NCBI GenBank assembly: GCA_032622095.1
Contig: CP136061.1
Span: 40,743,797 to 40,807,796 of the forward strand
Direction of reading: 5' to 3'
DNA length: 64,000 bases
DNA from: Siphonodentalium dalli
Lineage: Eukaryota; Mollusca; Scaphopoda; Gadilida; Siphonodentaliidae
The position numbers and the translations under genes are program-made. Positions 46,001 to 61,000 of the stretch are shown one piece after another (the first letter of the stretch is position 1; each line of letters starts with the position of its first letter). Below the pieces are notes generated by a model. The model was given only the letters and a program-made list of their open reading frames with translations. It did no database searches and was not told where the DNA came from.

Positions 46001-49000
46001 CTGTCTTGTATTTTATGTTGTCTATTTTCGTAGACGCATTTTAATCAGCAAAAAGCCATAAAATAAGACGTTAAAAGTTCGTTGACACTCATACATTGTT
46101 CTGATTACGCAATTTATGAAGTATATGTTGGGTATCCGCTTGTTGGATACTGATCTATAAGTTAGGTGCTAGAATTCGCTATTTCTTTATCGCACTTGTT
46201 CTGCTGTTCGGGATAATCTGACCGGCAATCACTCAGGGTCTGTTCTAACGTCTAAGTCTCTAGACAGTGAAACCATGCCACTCAGATTCCTGATAAGAGA
46301 TACCTGATTACAACCAATCATGCAATTAATTGTATCCACTCGCCTGTAAGAGGGAATAATTGTTTTATACTAGTAAAGACTATCTTTTGTAATATTAAAT
46401 AAAATAAAAATCGGATGAAGTGAAAGCAAAAATTATTTGGTCACCCGCCTTTGATTTACTATAGCAGTCGCCCTGAACATGCAAGATCACATATCTCCCG
46501 GCCATGCCATAACATATCTGTTAAATGTGATTTCATAAGATATGTTCATGTCTGGGCGACGAACATGCGTAAATGTCCCTTAGGCGGGACTTTCGAAGAA
46601 GAAATATGTTGGTGCTGGCAACAAAACATTGTCCCACCTGGATCTTTCAATCATGGCCCTGTATTAGTCAAATGAATAACAGCTAATAATCTACTGAGAG
46701 TAGATTTCTATTATTATTTATATAGGCAGGCATGATTATGATATTATACCCCTATGGACTTTCAATATTTGGTTTCTGCCAATTAATGTCACTTTAATAC
46801 TGTTATTATGTATTTATTATATTATTTCTTAATACACCTGTTGTATTATGTAAATGGCATAAGCTACAGTCATTATCTGGTTTAAAATGTCAGATACACA
46901 AGACAATATTCCGCCCAAAGTGCAGAAATCGTTCGAATAAATCTTATATATAGAACCGTCACAGCCATGATTGGCTTGAAATAGAACCGTAACACACACA
47001 TGTGTTGATTACGAGGCTACTGTTCCAAGTTATCAACCGCTATCGGGATATTTTCTCAGCTAATTTACAGAAGAATAACACGTGTATACTTTACACTCAG
47101 TGTTCGCGATCAGAATGCGTTTCATATTTTATACACCACCAAAAACAAAGGAATTGGGTTTACGTGGATTTATTTTCAGTGATAACATGTTGATATTTAC
47201 GCGTTAACTCGCTAATTCTGAGTTAATTGTGATCTAGAGTGCACGTTTTGATAATACGGCACTTCTGCAGCCTCTGTACATTCAATATATCTATAATTAT
47301 GTGTGATTTTGTCCTGAAAATTATTATTTTTAATCAGAAGGAACCATAACAAATCAGTCAAGAACCATCACAATACCGACGATAGAACGACTTCCGATGT
47401 AACAGTTCCTACACAGTGGATATATTGCTGATGTACAACATGTATTTGAATCATGAAAAATATTGTTTTTCAAAGAGTTATTCCCCTTTTTTGACTTGGA
47501 AAAATTTGGACTGTTTTGATTTTGGGTAAAAGTACCTTCATTGTGTAATCAACTCCCTACCATAATTTTGAATTTAGAGGATATAAACTTTGTCAGAGTT
47601 ACAGTAATGCCCTAGATAATCGACTCCTTAACCAGAGCGGAATTATTTCTTGACCTCTGCAATTTTTTTTTACCAAATTTTTATTATTTTTGTTTAACCC
47701 TTTACCCAACAGAAGGGCCCTGTGCCAATGCATTCTCTTATATATGCGAGTCGACCATAGGTCGCCTCGCATATATAAGAGAATGCATTGGCTTAACACA
47801 TTAAAAATTATAAAATTGTTAAAGAATGTAAGAAAAAATGGTAAAAAGTGTTAAACAAATATTTTTTTTAAGCCAATGCATTCTCTTATATATGCGAGGC
47901 GACCTATGGTCGACTCGCATATATAAGAGAATGCATTGGCACAGGGCATAACTATAACCATCACAATGTGGTCAATGAGCCGGTTCCAATGATATCCATA
48001 TTTGTATGGTTTTATTGAGACAGACCCAAGATATTTTAGGCCGTTGAAGCTTTATTTGGCCGGTTTTGGCCGGTTTGTTGGGTAAAGGGTTAAAAAAAAG
48101 GTGATCTCCTTAGAACGTGTGACCCTTTATTCTCCTTGTTTTACTTACTCTTTGAACGCGGTATCACAGTCCCCTCTTGGTCGGACAAACATACTATCCC
48201 CTTGCTCCTCTTGCTGCCGTTTCATTAACAGTCTGTCGTGTTTCTGTTGTTTCGATTTATCCTGCATCCACGCTTTAAAGGCTTGGTCGTTATCTTCAGA
48301 CTGTAATAGAAGTAATATTTAACCCTGTGCCAGTGCATTCTCTTATATATGCAAGTCTCTCATTAAAATGGGATTAAAATATTGACCGACAGTATTTATT
48401 ATTACCTGTACTCAGCAGAAAGTCTGTACTAATTAATCCTTTCATGGCGGGAGCTGTGCTGGTGCAGCATTAAAGATCCAGTGTCAGGGCATTATGTTAT
48501 ATATGTGAGTCTCCCATAGGGAACCCTTCATATATAAGAGAATGCACTGGCTTATAAGGTCAAGGTAAATACTGTTAGGCTAATGTATTCTCTTATATAT
48601 GCGAGGCTCCCTATGTGAGACTCCCATATATAAGATATAATGCATTGGCACAGGGTTGTTGCAAAATTTCAGGAAGCTCCAGTCATGGAAGGGTTAATCA
48701 ATGACTTTGAATTATATGAAAGAATGAGGAAGAAGTGAGATTACCACAAATGCATTGGTTAATTGTATCAAAACTTGACATAGATTTGGGCAAGTCTGGA
48801 TATAGTGTGTCTTTTTTGGTGACGATATCCCGCACAGGCTAGCCAGCATTATTAAATTCATCTTCTGGGGACGTCTTCTGCTTGGGCCTCATCATCTGGA
48901 AAGTATATATAGTCCTAGGTCTCCCATAAAGTGAATATGCGGGATAACGTCACTAATTTCACCCTCTGGGGACCTCATTCTGCAAATGACAGACACACTA

Positions 49001-52000
49001 TTTGCAGGTTTGTGTACTGTTCAACAAATAGCATCCATGAAACCTGTCCTCATTATAATATTGTCCTCATTATAATATTGTCCTCATTATAATATTGAAG
49101 TGAGAATCAAGCCTTGAAATAGTGTGTCTGTCATTTGCAGAATGAGGTCCCCAGAGGGTGAATTTAGTGATGCTACCCCGCATAGTGGGCTAGCATCACC
49201 AAATTCACAATCTGGGGACCTCATTCTGCTGTGGGGACATCAATATGCTAAGGCAACTTCTTCTGAGTAGTATCTGTAGTCTCAAATTAACATTGTTTTT
49301 AGTAACTTATTCCCTTCTGTTCAGTTTCTCTAACCCCTAATTTGCAAAAGATAAAGAGCATATTAATCATGATGACTAAATGGGTGAACATCTCCAACTT
49401 CAACTGAGGAACTTCAATCTGATCCTAGTTCTCCCATAGCAATTGAGGTCTAAGCAGAATGAGGATCCCAGAGGGTGAAGTTGGTGATGCTAGCCCACTG
49501 TTGGATATCATCACTAAATTCACCCTCTGGGGACCTCATTCTGCAAATGTCAGGCACACTATTTCAAGGCTTGAATGCTGACATGGACAACATTGTAATT
49601 GCAGAAAATACGAAATGCTTGCGATCTGGTCTATAAAGACCTTTAATTTTGACAACAAGATCTGACTAAAATCATTAGTCACCTCCACATTCAGTGCTAG
49701 TGCTTATAATTATAGAAACATTTAGTTCAGTTATGCAATCTACACTGTAAAATTTCATGTGTCATAAAGTGTGATGTAAAAATAAAGTGTGTTCAGATGT
49801 GCAATAAATCCTGGATGATTATAATTCTCTAGTCCAATAACAGAATATTTCGGGGATGTTCCAAACAGCGTAACATCATCAAAAAACAGGCCGATAGTAA
49901 GATTATCTGTTCGTTATCGCGCCGCAGGCCGGCATGTGACCAAGACAGTGATAATAGTAGTAATAGCATGACATATTTGGGCATTATGGTTTACTAACAG
50001 ACCTATCAACCATAACGCCCTTGAAAATCATGTTATTGTTATATTGGACATGCTTGTACTACACAATTATACTATAAAGTTATGATACAATGTTGTGTAC
50101 GGTATGTGTTTTTCTTGTACGAGTTCAGGTTGTGGTGAAAAGTCATATTGGATGAGACACGAAGTATGACTTTTCACCACAACCTGGACAAGTACAGGAA
50201 AAACACATATTGTACATTATATGACATTTTTATTATCCATCTGTATGTTTACCCAAATTTTGAGAATAAAACTTTGGTGGTTATTTTTGCTATATGTCGG
50301 TACTTGATTCTCTATTTGATTTGATCATCAGAAAGCAATTTGGAACAGTAAAACACGGAAATGAAAAAAAAAAACTCAATGCGGAAGTGAATCCACCAGA
50401 GTATTGCTCGCGCATCACAATTTCACCGATTCATTTGGCAATAGAGTGACTTTTTCCCAGATTATCATGTGACAGCTTTTGTCCAATGAGAAATAGTGTT
50501 AGTTAAGGGATGGATAATAATACAAATCGCATGTACATGCCAGTGTGTTTTAATTATGTATATCAACTGAGATCTTTTAGGCATCTGCATTGAAACTATA
50601 GTACAGTATATATTTGGAATGATTAACATCCCTCAGGCCTATTAGGGGCCCTCAACTTAGTCTCGGGCAGCTTGTAGGCCATCAGGTTGATAATCTTTCC
50701 TGCCTGGGTGTCGATAAACCATAACGCCCTTGAAAATAATGTTATTGTCATATTGGATATGCGGTCCTTGCAATATGACAAATTATAAATAATTAAAAAT
50801 TACTACAAATTGCATGTCCATGCCAAAATGTTTTAATTATTTATATCAACTTGGAGATATTTTATGCATCTTCATTAACCCTTTACCCAACAAACCGGCC
50901 AAAACCGGCCAAATAAAGCTTCAACAGCCTAAAATATCTTCGGTCTGTCTCAATAGAACAATACAAATATGGATATCATTGGACCCGGCTCCTTGACCAC
51001 ATTGTGATAGTTACAGTTATGCCCTGTGCCAATGCATTCTCTTATATATGCGAGTCGACCATAGGTCGCCTCGCATATATAAGAGAATGCATTGGCCTAA
51101 AAATCTTTTTTTTAACACTTTTTACCATTTTTTCTTACATTCTTTAACAAATTTTATAATTTGTAATGTGTTAAGCCAATGCATTCTCTTATATATGCGA
51201 GGCGACCTATGGTCGACTCGCATATATAAGAGAATGCATTGGCACAGGGCCGTTATGTTGGGTAAAGGGTTAAAACTATATCAGGGTTTATATTTGGATA
51301 ATGATGTTTTTTATCATATTATTTATTTCAGCTCTATATTGAAAATCAAATCAACCTTAATCTGATGATCAGTAATAAATGTTCTGGCAGATAAAGATAT
51401 TTGATTGCAGACTGAAAAAGAATCATGAAACAGAGAACAAGAAACAGCTAGTGTGTTGGGTGGTTTATAAACAGAAGGGAGAATACACATGGAATATATG
51501 TGACCCGCCATATCAAATCCAGTCGTAAGTCGGGATTTGTTTACCCTGTGCCAATGCATTCTCTTATATATGCGAGTCGACCATAGGTCGCCTCGCATAT
51601 ATAAGAGAATGCATTGGCCTAACAATTTTTTACAATTTTAATAATTTTTTCTTGTATTCTATAACAATTTTATAATTTCACCCATACAGAGCCCCAGACA
51701 AACATGAGCAGACGACACTCTTCTATATGCTTCTATATATGTGTGGGGCTCACTATTTTATATCCTAAAAATTGTAAGAAACATTTATTTTAAAAAAATG
51801 ATAAAAAATTGTTAGGCCAATGCATTCTCTTATATATGCGATGCGACCTATGGTCGACTCGCATATATAAGAGAATGCATTGGCACAGGGTAAAAAAAAT
51901 CCCGACTTACGACTGGATTTGATATGGCGGGTCACATATGGATATAATGGAGACATAATGTCAGCCTCATGAGACAGGGTATGCCAGGGGTCAAATAAGG

Positions 52001-55000
52001 ATAATCTGAGGGAATCATGTTCATGGTATAAAATTATCACTGAATTTGTCATTACCCCATGTTTTGGGTTCTAAACTACCTGAGTTTGCAACAGAGAATT
52101 TTTACAATAGATCCGAGGTTCACTGAAACTGGTACAAATCTATACAGAATGGTAAAATCTTTCTATAAATATAACACGTAACACTAGACAAAATGACATT
52201 TTCTGTCTTTACCATCAGCAAAGTGGAATTTGTCAGTGTCAATTGTGTCAAAATCAATAAAGATCTGTCATTTTTATGCCAAGTGAAAATTGAGCCAAAT
52301 AATTAAAGTGAAATGAAACAATCCGGTATGGTGATCTAATAGAAAAGGAGAATAATCTTGCTCCAAGTAGATATTTTTACAAATATTATATCCAAATTGA
52401 CAACACCGTCATTCTTATAAATTGATTAAATACAGTGATTCTTGGTGGTGAAAATGATAGTTTATCGCCGATAGTTGCATCCCGAAACAAGAAATAAATA
52501 ATTACAATTGAGCGTAGTTTAGACAATGTTTTCTATGGAGTGGTATGGTCGATTTGCTGAAGATTTTTCTGCGATGTTAGTAGAATGCTAAATTCCTCTA
52601 GATGGCATAGCGTCTGAATACTAACTTTATGTTTAACGCACCCGAACAAGTCCATAATATGTCTAACATTCAAATAACACCAACGAGACCCGATTTGACC
52701 AACCTGGGTTATTTAGCAGCAATTTCAGAAAAAACTGAGTAGAGAACAACTATCTATCAGTTTTGTGAATATCATTAGTTTAATACGCCAATCCATGATT
52801 TAACGACCAATTCAGTGAAACGATATGGTGCAAAAATATTTCCTTCATATAAAGGTTAACTGAGTGCAATATATAAATAATATAAACATAAAATTTGTAT
52901 GGATAATAAGACCTGAATTCCTACATAAATGTATAAGGTTTCATCGGTGGTCAATATGTTTCAGATTATAATTTGCACACTTCTTCAACTTGTTTGCGAA
53001 AACATTTAAGAGACTAGTGCTACCACTACTTTGTTAATCTGATGAAGATATACAATGTTCCTTGAGGGCTTATAATAAGGTGTGAATCGGACCATCCAAG
53101 GACTGAAAATTGCTTAAATAATCTTAGGGGCATGAATTTCAGATTTATTTGGGCGCTCACTGGATGTGTAAATTATTTCATTAAGAATAAGGTAAACACT
53201 TCATGCTATAACACAGTGAGGGTGTAACTTAATTGGAATTGGATGGACTTGAACAATCTGGAGAATATCGCCTGATATATAATTATATCGCCTGACATAT
53301 GATTACATAGCGGTAACTATCAGTAAGTGTTGAGGTGGCACACAACAATCATTCCTAGCCAATCTTCGGAACCCATTTAATACAACTACTGGAACTGTTA
53401 CAAGTCTTCGGACTTCAGCAACAACTTTCTCAAATATTACCAGAATATGGATAGAACTAGTAGAGCTAAAGGACCACTGTTGCCATGGTATCCAGATTTG
53501 GGAATCTGTGTTTTTGGTACCTTTGTGATTTAATGCTATATAAATAATAATCATCATTCCGGAAGTTAATGCTGTGACAGAGATAAGGCCAATATTAGCC
53601 AGAAATTCTCTATTTTATGACAATAGACACGATCAGCCATACATATATGTAACTTGTGTTAATATGGTTTCGCAATGGATATGCAATTGGTGGGAAGAGT
53701 CATGTGATTTTAAGACGCCAAAGCTACACGTCATTTACAGAATAAAGTCCCCAGAGAGTGAATTTAGTGACGCTATATCCTGCATAGTGGACTAGCATCA
53801 TTAAATTCACCCTCTGGGGACCTCATTCTGCTTAGGCCTCATCTTCTCTGGAAAGTGTCTTTATTATCAAATTTCTAGAGAAACTAGATTCAAATATCTT
53901 GTTTAGTTTAGTTTTCTGTATCCCCAAATTGGCAGCCGACTCATTGCATAATCGAGGTTCCCAAATGGGTGTACTTCACAATATTCACCATTTGGAAACT
54001 TCAATCTGAATCTATGTCTCCCATATCAGATGAGGCATGCAGAATGAGGTCCCCAGAGGGTGAATTTGGTGATGCTAGCCTGCTATGCGGGATAGCGTCA
54101 CTAAATTTACCCTCTGGGGGACCTCATTTTGCAAATGACAGGCACACTAAATCAGGCTTACTCAAAATGCTGCAAAGGTCAAGCTGGGTTCCCAAAAACA
54201 ATTTGGTGTGTTAATTTGGAACTCTGCTTTACAAAAAAATTAAGACTCCAGAATGTGGTGTCAATGGGCCCTTTTATACCTCATGTACCTCAAGAAAGAA
54301 ATGATAGCTAGCTACAGACAACTGAGATGTTAGTTTTCCAAAAGCTACAAATCAAATGTCTGAAACATATTGAACACCATAACGCCTGCAAATATGGTGC
54401 CGGACATAAATTTGCAGAATGAGGTCCCCAGAGGGTTAATTTAATGATTCTAGCCCACTGTGCGTGGTAGCATCACTAAATTCACCCTCTGTGGACCTCA
54501 TTCTGTAAATAACAGACACACTATTTCAAGGCCTGTTAACTTCAAGTTAACTATTTAACAGAAGATTTGTATTCAAGGGAGATTATTCAAAGGGAGATTA
54601 CCTGGGTTGTACTAGTATCCAAGGATGAATCTGTGAGCTGAAGGGAGAAACAGGATGATTATGGTAACCTGCCAACTGACATAGGTCAAAGGGCAGGGGT
54701 CGTCTTATGAACATGCGAGACAGTCATGGGAGCTTAGTATATCAATGAATTTATCCACAGCTCACTACTTCTATTATCTACATAAAGCATGCCCAATAAG
54801 CATTACGTTTATGCCATCAAGGTACATGCAGTAAAGCTCTAATTAATCAACCTCTTAACCACAGCAGAATTATGGGTAACTTTTCAGGATTTAGTCGAAA
54901 ATATGGCTTGTTGCCATTCATCGGAAAGCTCTCGGCGAGAGCTTTCCAATGAATGGCAACAAGCCATATTTCCGACTAAATCCTGAAACGTTACCCATAA

Positions 55001-58000
55001 TTCTGCTGTGGTTAAGAGGTCGATTAATTAGAGCATTACTGTAGCTTTATTAGGTATGTACTACTTTCATGATGTAATTATGTATGCAAATTGTGCAAGT
55101 ACAGTAATGCTCTAAATAATCGACTCCTTAACCATAGCAGAATTATGGGTAATTTTTAAGGATTTAGTCGGCAATATGGCTTGTTGCCATTCATTGGAAA
55201 GCTCTCGCCGACAGCTTTCCGATGAATGGCAACAAGCCATATTTCCGATTAAATCCTGAAAAATTTCCCATAATTCTGCTATGGTTAAGGAGTCGATTAT
55301 TTAGAGCATTACAGTAACTAGGGATGTCAACAAGTTTGGTGCAATGGATAAATAAAATATGTAGCTCATGTTGTCACTAAAACTGTTTATGTCCGCTCGG
55401 GGGATTTGGCATCTATTGGACTCGGCAGAGCCTCACCCATCAGATGCTCAAATCCCCCTCACGGACATAAAATATTTTAAGTGATGGCACTAGCTACATA
55501 TTCTATATGTATGGGGATTCTTGATTTACTATATTAATGGATGATGAGATAATAAATGTTAAACATTTTTGGAGTTGTTAGTCAAATTTATGAAGATACT
55601 TTGAAATATCTTATGGATCTATCTAACTGTCAGACATTGTGAAACATGAGCGAAGTTCTCACACAAAATATTGTAGTACAATATAACTTTACAAATGCTT
55701 AAAATTAGACTGAAAACAGATGACATATTTCAGGGTCATCCAATTGAAATATTTCGGATTTATTTTGAGTTGACAGATTAATCAGTTTCTATTAAAAATG
55801 GTGTGTCAAAATATTTTGAACACCTGACTCAAGAGTACACCAATTGTACAATATCTTGTACTCCAGATAAATAAAAGAATCATAAGGATTTCAATTGGAT
55901 GTTCTAAAATATTCCATCTACAGGGATGTGGCATCAAGGGTTCACTCCCCACCCACTCAGTTATCTCCCCACCCCCTCAATTCACTCCCCACCCCCTCAA
56001 CACTGGTCAAAATTTTCAGGCATTGCCAATTTCAACTCTTACTAAACGTTTTGGAAATTTCCAACCAACATTTAATGTAAAGTGTGTTGTTTTTAGACCA
56101 AGATTTGAATATAATCCTACTTTCAAATGAAATTCATGACCAGAGTTTTAAATTTAGTCTGCAGTGGGGATGCATTTGGAAATTTGCCAGACATAGAGCT
56201 CTGCGAATCGATTTGATGCAATTCGGAATCTTTCGTCTCATTTGATTCAAAATTGGCTGTCCTGATTCGAATTGTATCGAATCATTGCCACCAGTTGCAT
56301 TCTCATTACTTCAATGGACAACATTTCTTTTTCGTGAAGATAGAATATACAAACACTGTTGTAGATTGAGCTATACTATATAGACAACTGAAGCATTGCA
56401 CGACTGATGTAACTGATCTAGCAAACTTTCATATATATGTCAAACTTCAGCTGTGTGAACGCGATTGCTCATAGACTTCTTTATTGCTTATGATACTGTT
56501 TCAATGTTTTATTAGCAGAGATGGCTACAAAGAATCTGCACTTAATTGGTTAAATGTGAATTTAATCCATTTATGGATAATATTTACATTATCTACCGAC
56601 GATCATTTATCGTCGTTATCAAGTGAGCAAATTGATACTGGTACAGCCACTCAGTCATATGATATCTACATCTTCACTATAAATTACGTCTGTTGCAATG
56701 ATTCGATTTGAGATTCGATGCGATTCAGAATCATTTGGCTGATTCAATTCGAGATTCGATTCCAATGAAAATTTCCGATTTGCAGGACCCTAGTTAGACA
56801 CCTTTCAAATGAAGACCCTTCCAACCACATCCCTGTTCATCTGCTATTTAATATTGCCTTACGTTATCTCGGGGCCTATTTCTTTCCCTTTCTTCTTCTT
56901 CATATTTCTTCTTCCTTCTATCATCAGATGATTTACTTTTTAGCCAGGCATTAAACAATGATTCATTGTACTCCCTTCGATTTTCCTCTTCCTGTCGATG
57001 TTTTTTCTCATCTTCTGACCTCTTGTCTTCATTCTCTTTGGCTTTCCGTCGCCCTGCCTCTTTCTCTTTGTCTGTCAAGGCGTAGGGTGAAGTATAATTA
57101 AAGTCGTCATCCGTTCTTTGTCGCGATGACGGAGAAGACTGTGGACGACGAGATCTGAGCGAATTGTGCTGCGGATTTCGACTCATGCCCCCATTCGCAG
57201 AGGAAGGACGTGGTTTAGACGGAGGTAAAGGTTGTCGAGAGTTATTGTTCTTATTGTTTTTTGTTCGGCTTCCACTGCTGGTTTCTTTTTTCGAACCAAC
57301 ATCACTCGCTTCTTCAGCACTATCGAATATTCCAAACTGCATTGATTTCACATCTTTAGCGTCCACATACATAAAGCGTCCATTCAGTTCAACGAGAACT
57401 TTTTTACCGGAGCCTGAATTGTCTGATGAATTAGATTGACTATCATTCTGATTATCACTATTTGTACTTGTGTCATCGTCATTAAATTTACCGTCTGGTT
57501 CGTCACTGCCTTTAGAATCTCTATCACTAGATTCAAAGTTATTATTATTATTATTGTTGTTTTTCTCTTCTGTTGTTGACTCGTTTTCAAACTTTATGTC
57601 AGTTTTATTGTCAGTTTTTTCGGATTCCTCTTCATCATCTGATGGTGGAACCTCCAGAGACACTAATGTTTCCTTGAATATCACTTTTTTATCACGTTCT
57701 CCGGGATCTGGCTCTTTGGCGAGTTCCGCATTAAGAAGCAGAAGTCGATCTCTGACGTCATACTCTGGTGGATCATCTGTCAATAATACATGATAAAGAT
57801 ACATTGATGAGTTGTTATAATGCTTTAAAGGTACTCAATCCGTAAAGAGGGTCCCCATCTCAACAGATTCCAACAACAACAATCCGATCAGAGGGTCCTA
57901 TATTACTATTTCTTTGGCTTTGGGGGTAAAAAATATTTGATTCGAGTCGAGGAACCCATCAAACAAAAAACAAAGCTCAGAGTTATTAGATATTGATTTT

Positions 58001-61000
58001 TGAAATTTGTTATGTTCTCGAGATGAGTACTAATAACTGCCGTAATCTGCTCTGGATGTGTACTCCAAATCTATTCAAACAGACAAGGATGGATAACTCT
58101 AAAATCAAGTGGTAATTTTAACGAGTTCTGGGCCAGATAGTATTCCCGATAATGAAAAATAATAGATTTCTAAAATCGATATCTAACAAATCTGAGCTTT
58201 GATGGGTGACTTCCTCGACTCGAATCAAATATTTTCGACCCCCGAAGCCATTGAAATAGTAATTGAGAGGAGTTTTATCGGATTGAGTACCTTTAAAGTT
58301 ATATAATTAGGCAAAAAAAAATCTTTAAACACAGATGGCCTTGGTTGTAAGTTATAATTTAGAAGAAAAAGTTACCAAATTATGAAAATTTCCTCCAGAA
58401 TATACTAATAGTATAGTATAATGATAGTATGAATTCAATATTATCCACAAAAAAACACTTTGTGTGAGACGAGCATTTTTGATATACAGCACGTAAATAG
58501 TGAGCGATAAGCAGAACACTCAACACCGAGGCGATTTGTTTAACCCTTTACCCAACAAACCGGCCAAAACCGGCCAAATAAAGCTTCAACAGCCTAAAAT
58601 ATCTTCGGTCTGTCTCAATAGAACCATACAAATATGGATATCATTGGAACCGGCTCCTTGACCACATTGTGATAGTTACAGTTATGCCCTGTGCCAATGC
58701 ATTCTCTTATATATGCGAGTCGACCATAGGTCGCCTCGCATATATAAGAGAATGCATTGGCCTAAAAAAAATCTTTTTTTAACACTTTTTACCATTTTTT
58801 CTTACATTCTTTAACAATTTTATAATTTTAAATGTGTTAAGCCAATGCATTCTCTTATATATGCGAGGCGACCTATGGTCGACTCGCATATATAAGAGAA
58901 TGCATTGGCACAGGGCCCTTCTGTTGGGTAAAGGGTTAAGAGGGCGATTTTCGGTGCCCATTTAACACCTAATCATTGAGAGGCAAGGATTAACAAGCAC
59001 TATAGCGGTATGTTGTAAACAATATGGTTTCAATTTTAACCAAAGTTGATTTAGTGGAGTCTCACAGTGTTGAGTGTTGCCCACTATTTGCGCACTCTAT
59101 TGTATCATAATATTGCTTTTGCTTACTAACCTGGAGTACAGTCTTGACAATAACATGCTATTTATGCGATATTTATGATTGGTATAAGAACAAAATCTGC
59201 CTATATACTGAAGGCCACCCATATCTTATCTTACAGCCCCACTTAATTTTCGAACCCCCAGATCACATTATATAAAATATGCCATATTATATACCATTTG
59301 AAAGAGGAAGCTCCAAAACATTTAATTTTCAACTTATTCGATGTAATAAACTGTGAACATGTTTTTGTTGAGATATCGACGTCTGTTCTGTGCTAAAGTT
59401 TCTGCAAAAAGTTGATTATTTTCAATGGAAGGGGAATAACTCTATATATTTAGAAATAGAGTTATTCCCCCTCCATTGAAAATAAACTGCAGTTTGAATT
59501 CTGTTACGATTCTGGTAGCCATAACAGGGAAGTGATTTTATGATTTCAGCTATTTTCTATTAGTCTACGGGGCACCTTCTGAGACACAGACATTCCAAAT
59601 GGTGATGAATTATAATATTTTAATCATATTTGATGGCATAGATTGTCATTAAAACCATATATCATGACACTATAAAAAAAATAATCGGTGACTCGAAAAT
59701 TAAGTTGGCCTTTAAGAGTGATATAATTACATCAACATTATTTTCTCTAGCATTTTGCCAAAAGCTCTTCCTAATTTTTTTAATTTTCAACTGAAAATTA
59801 GGCATTTTTAGTTTGATATTTTTACCGAGGTGTAGGAATTATAAGGAAGTCATTAAATTTCTCATATAATACACAGTATATAGACAGAACACAACACGCA
59901 TCTTAATCGAGACTCTTTTATCGAATGAGTTGCGGATGGCGCAAGGATATATTTCGCGAGAGTTCGATAAAAGATTCGAGATTATGATGCAAGTTGTGTT
60001 CTGTATTTATTCTACACCGTTCAGTCAGATAAGTTCAATCCATGAATGTCACCTTCATTGTTACTACAGCCACCTTTATTGTGATTTAAGTCTGACAAAT
60101 AACCAGTAATTATGGGGAGACCACCAGAAGCGGATGATCGACGTAATGTACGTCATCTTTCTTGGCGACAACGTCAACAAGAATAGTTCCGGCTTGTATT
60201 CCACTAGAGGTATACACTAATATGTATTCAATGGCTGGGATTCCGTTGAATACATGTGACTCACGTCAATGGGTGTGGAATAAAAGCATTTCTGCCATTC
60301 ATAAACTTTATAAATTGCTTCCCGAATTATAAATTTATATGCTTTGATTTATTAGGATGAATAAATAATTATATTGTGTTCTTAGGCACATGTACAGGTA
60401 ATATACGTGGATGACAGATAATAAACAAGCAGAAGGAGTCCTATTTATTGAAGGAAATGTTCAGATAATAAGTAGTTTGTTGAACTTATAATCGGAATAA
60501 TTCCTGTGCGATGGGATAACTACTCATCAATGAGTATTTAGTATAGAAAGAGTTAAACTCCTACAGTAATGCCCTAATTAATTGACTGCTTAACCACAGC
60601 AGAATTATGGGTAAATTTTCAGGAGATGTATGTTATATGTTATATACAAGCCTTGATGTAGTGTGTTTCACATTTGCAGAATGAGGTCCCCAGAGGGTGA
60701 ATTTAGTGATGCACAGTGGGCTAGCATCACCAAATTTATCCTCTGGGGACCTCATTCTGCTTAGGCTACAACTACTATGCGAGACCTAGGATCAGATTGA
60801 AGTTCCCCAGTCGAAGTTGGTCATGTTCATCCATTATTCACCTCGATTATGCATTTTTTATCTTCTGCAAATTAGGGGATGTAGAAATTGAACCTCTGGG
60901 GACCTCATTCTGCAATTTTAAAATAGTTTTTATCATGAACACTTTAGATGCTCTCCAAAGCAATAATAGACCATTCCGATGTACACTTTTTTAACTTGGT

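Noticed and set aside
48101-48322. Plus-strand 73-codon ORF
   Set aside because: Antisense of CCDC181 exon d, which has canonical splice sites on the minus strand.
56848-56862. Extension of CCDC181 exon c to a stop in NVRQY
   Set aside because: GTAAGG at 56862-56857 is a good donor in phase with exon d. The five extra codons are intron read-through.
57164-57793. Plus-strand ORFs of 91 and 107 codons
   Set aside because: Antisense shadows of CCDC181 exon c. Their leucine/serine-rich composition is the complement of the Asp/Glu/Asn-rich coding strand.
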